Source: Parietichytrium sp. I65-24A
Taxonomy: Eukaryota; Sar; Bigyra; Thraustochytrida; Thraustochytriidae
DNA: 64,000 bases
NCBI GenBank assembly: GCA_012862575.1
Contig: BLSF01000015.1
Coordinates: forward strand, 371,545 to 435,544
Direction of reading: 5' to 3'
This document shows positions 63,442 through 64,000 of the stretch, piece after piece. The stretch's first letter is position 1, and each line of letters starts with the position of its first letter. The position numbers were made by a program, and so were the translations under genes. A model generated the notes under the pieces. The model was given only the letters and a program-made list of their open reading frames with translations, had not been told where the DNA came from and made no database searches.

Positions 63442-64000
63442 GTAAGCAATCTCTCTTGGAGAAATTGAATTACGCAGCACTGTGCTAGCGCGCCATACAC
63501 TGCGCAGCTGCAGAGCTGAAGAGCTGCAGTGCGACGACTTGTCGAACTCTTCCTCGTGACACTTGCCATGCTATGGTGTACCTGCCGTCCACAAGGCATT
63601 GGCCAGGCTGGCTGGCCTCCTTGGCCTCCCTGGACGGCAAGAGACTTTTCCCGACTAGCTTTCCACTACATTGAAGTTCTCACTCTTAATCTCATTTGAT
63701 TGATCTTTTAGTCAATCTTTCAGCGAACACGGTCAATCAAGAATGTAATTCCAACCCTCCGAGATACAGAGTGCAGAGGTTACTGACAGTGTTTTGGTGC
63801 TGGCATGTGCTGGCCGCGACTCCACGAAACTGCTTTTGATGTAAAACAAAGATGGAATTTTACCCATTGACTACAATTTGACTCCACTGACTTGTGCTCC
63901 CAGCGCATCATCTCCTCCGCAGGCTAGGCCGAACTGCGCGGTATCGTAGGACCAAGGTGACTCGCCACTGAGGAAAAGTCGTAAGCAGCCAGCTACCGAG

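Larger units (their letters stand above)
56441..64000. other. Gene-free terminal 7.5 kb
   Basis: Only low-confidence small frames are seen here. Contents: GA run (56698-56738), CT runs (about 56,808-56,900), ACATTGA repeats (about 57,210-57,230), AAAGAAACAAAC repeats (about 57,750-57,795), CTCACAAG-like degenerate units (about 58,075-58,200), two exact copies of the intergenic motif (58950-58961, 59887-59898), a near copy (61967-61978), AATC repeats (61706-61731), TTGCAAATTGCAA (62035-62047) and a partial tandem duplication with an N (62597-63157). The AMT promoter lies in the first few hundred bases. Confidence 0.55.

Overview
The window is nuclear DNA from a eukaryote, most likely a unicellular alga with compact, intron-poor genes. 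A Porphyridium-like red alga fits best, but that is an inference from overall style, not from a diagnostic marker. Supporting signs are long uninterrupted open reading frames for typically eukaryotic proteins (VPS28, a TBC1D23-like protein, an otubain, a 6-phosphofructo-2-kinase, a TMX3-like ER thioredoxin), one short spliceosomal intron, a plant/alga-type AP2 domain, an organelle-type double GTPase (Der/EngA) with an N-terminal extension, and microsatellite-rich intergenic DNA. There are no bacterial operons or ribosome binding sites. I found no tRNA, rRNA, snRNA, CRISPR array or recognisable mobile element.

Layout. 1-7 kb: a spliced TMX3-like gene, a small CPI-17/PPP1R14-like phosphatase-1 inhibitor, a monoacylglycerol-lipase-like hydrolase and an unknown 179-residue protein, in two convergent pairs. 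7-10 kb: no gene. 10-20 kb: four forward genes (nuclear protein with an NLS and possible HTH, a large TBC1D23-like protein with a PDZ domain, an SRPBCC protein, an otubain). 20-25 kb: two reverse genes (MFS transporter, Der-like GTPase). 25-33 kb: an 8.5 kb gene desert. 33-41 kb: AP2 factor, alpha/beta hydrolase, a 990-residue unknown protein and VPS28. 41-44 kb: no gene. 44-56.5 kb: kinase-like protein lacking the catalytic Asp, an ACT-PFK2/FBPase2 fusion, an acidic protein, an ankyrin/zinc-finger protein and an ammonium transporter. 56.5-64 kb: no convincing gene, but a partial tandem duplication joined at an N.

The genes are independent housekeeping and regulatory units: membrane traffic (TBC1D23, VPS28), proteostasis (TMX3, otubain), phosphatase control, carbon and nitrogen metabolism (PFK2, AMT), lipid hydrolysis, transcription (AP2) and organelle ribosome assembly (Der). 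The two observations most worth following are (i) a PFK2/FBPase2 homologue with two N-terminal ACT domains whose phosphatase half has lost its phosphohistidine and its acid residue, and (ii) a 12-13 bp motif, ATTGACTGTGAAW, found exactly seven times on both strands and only outside genes.
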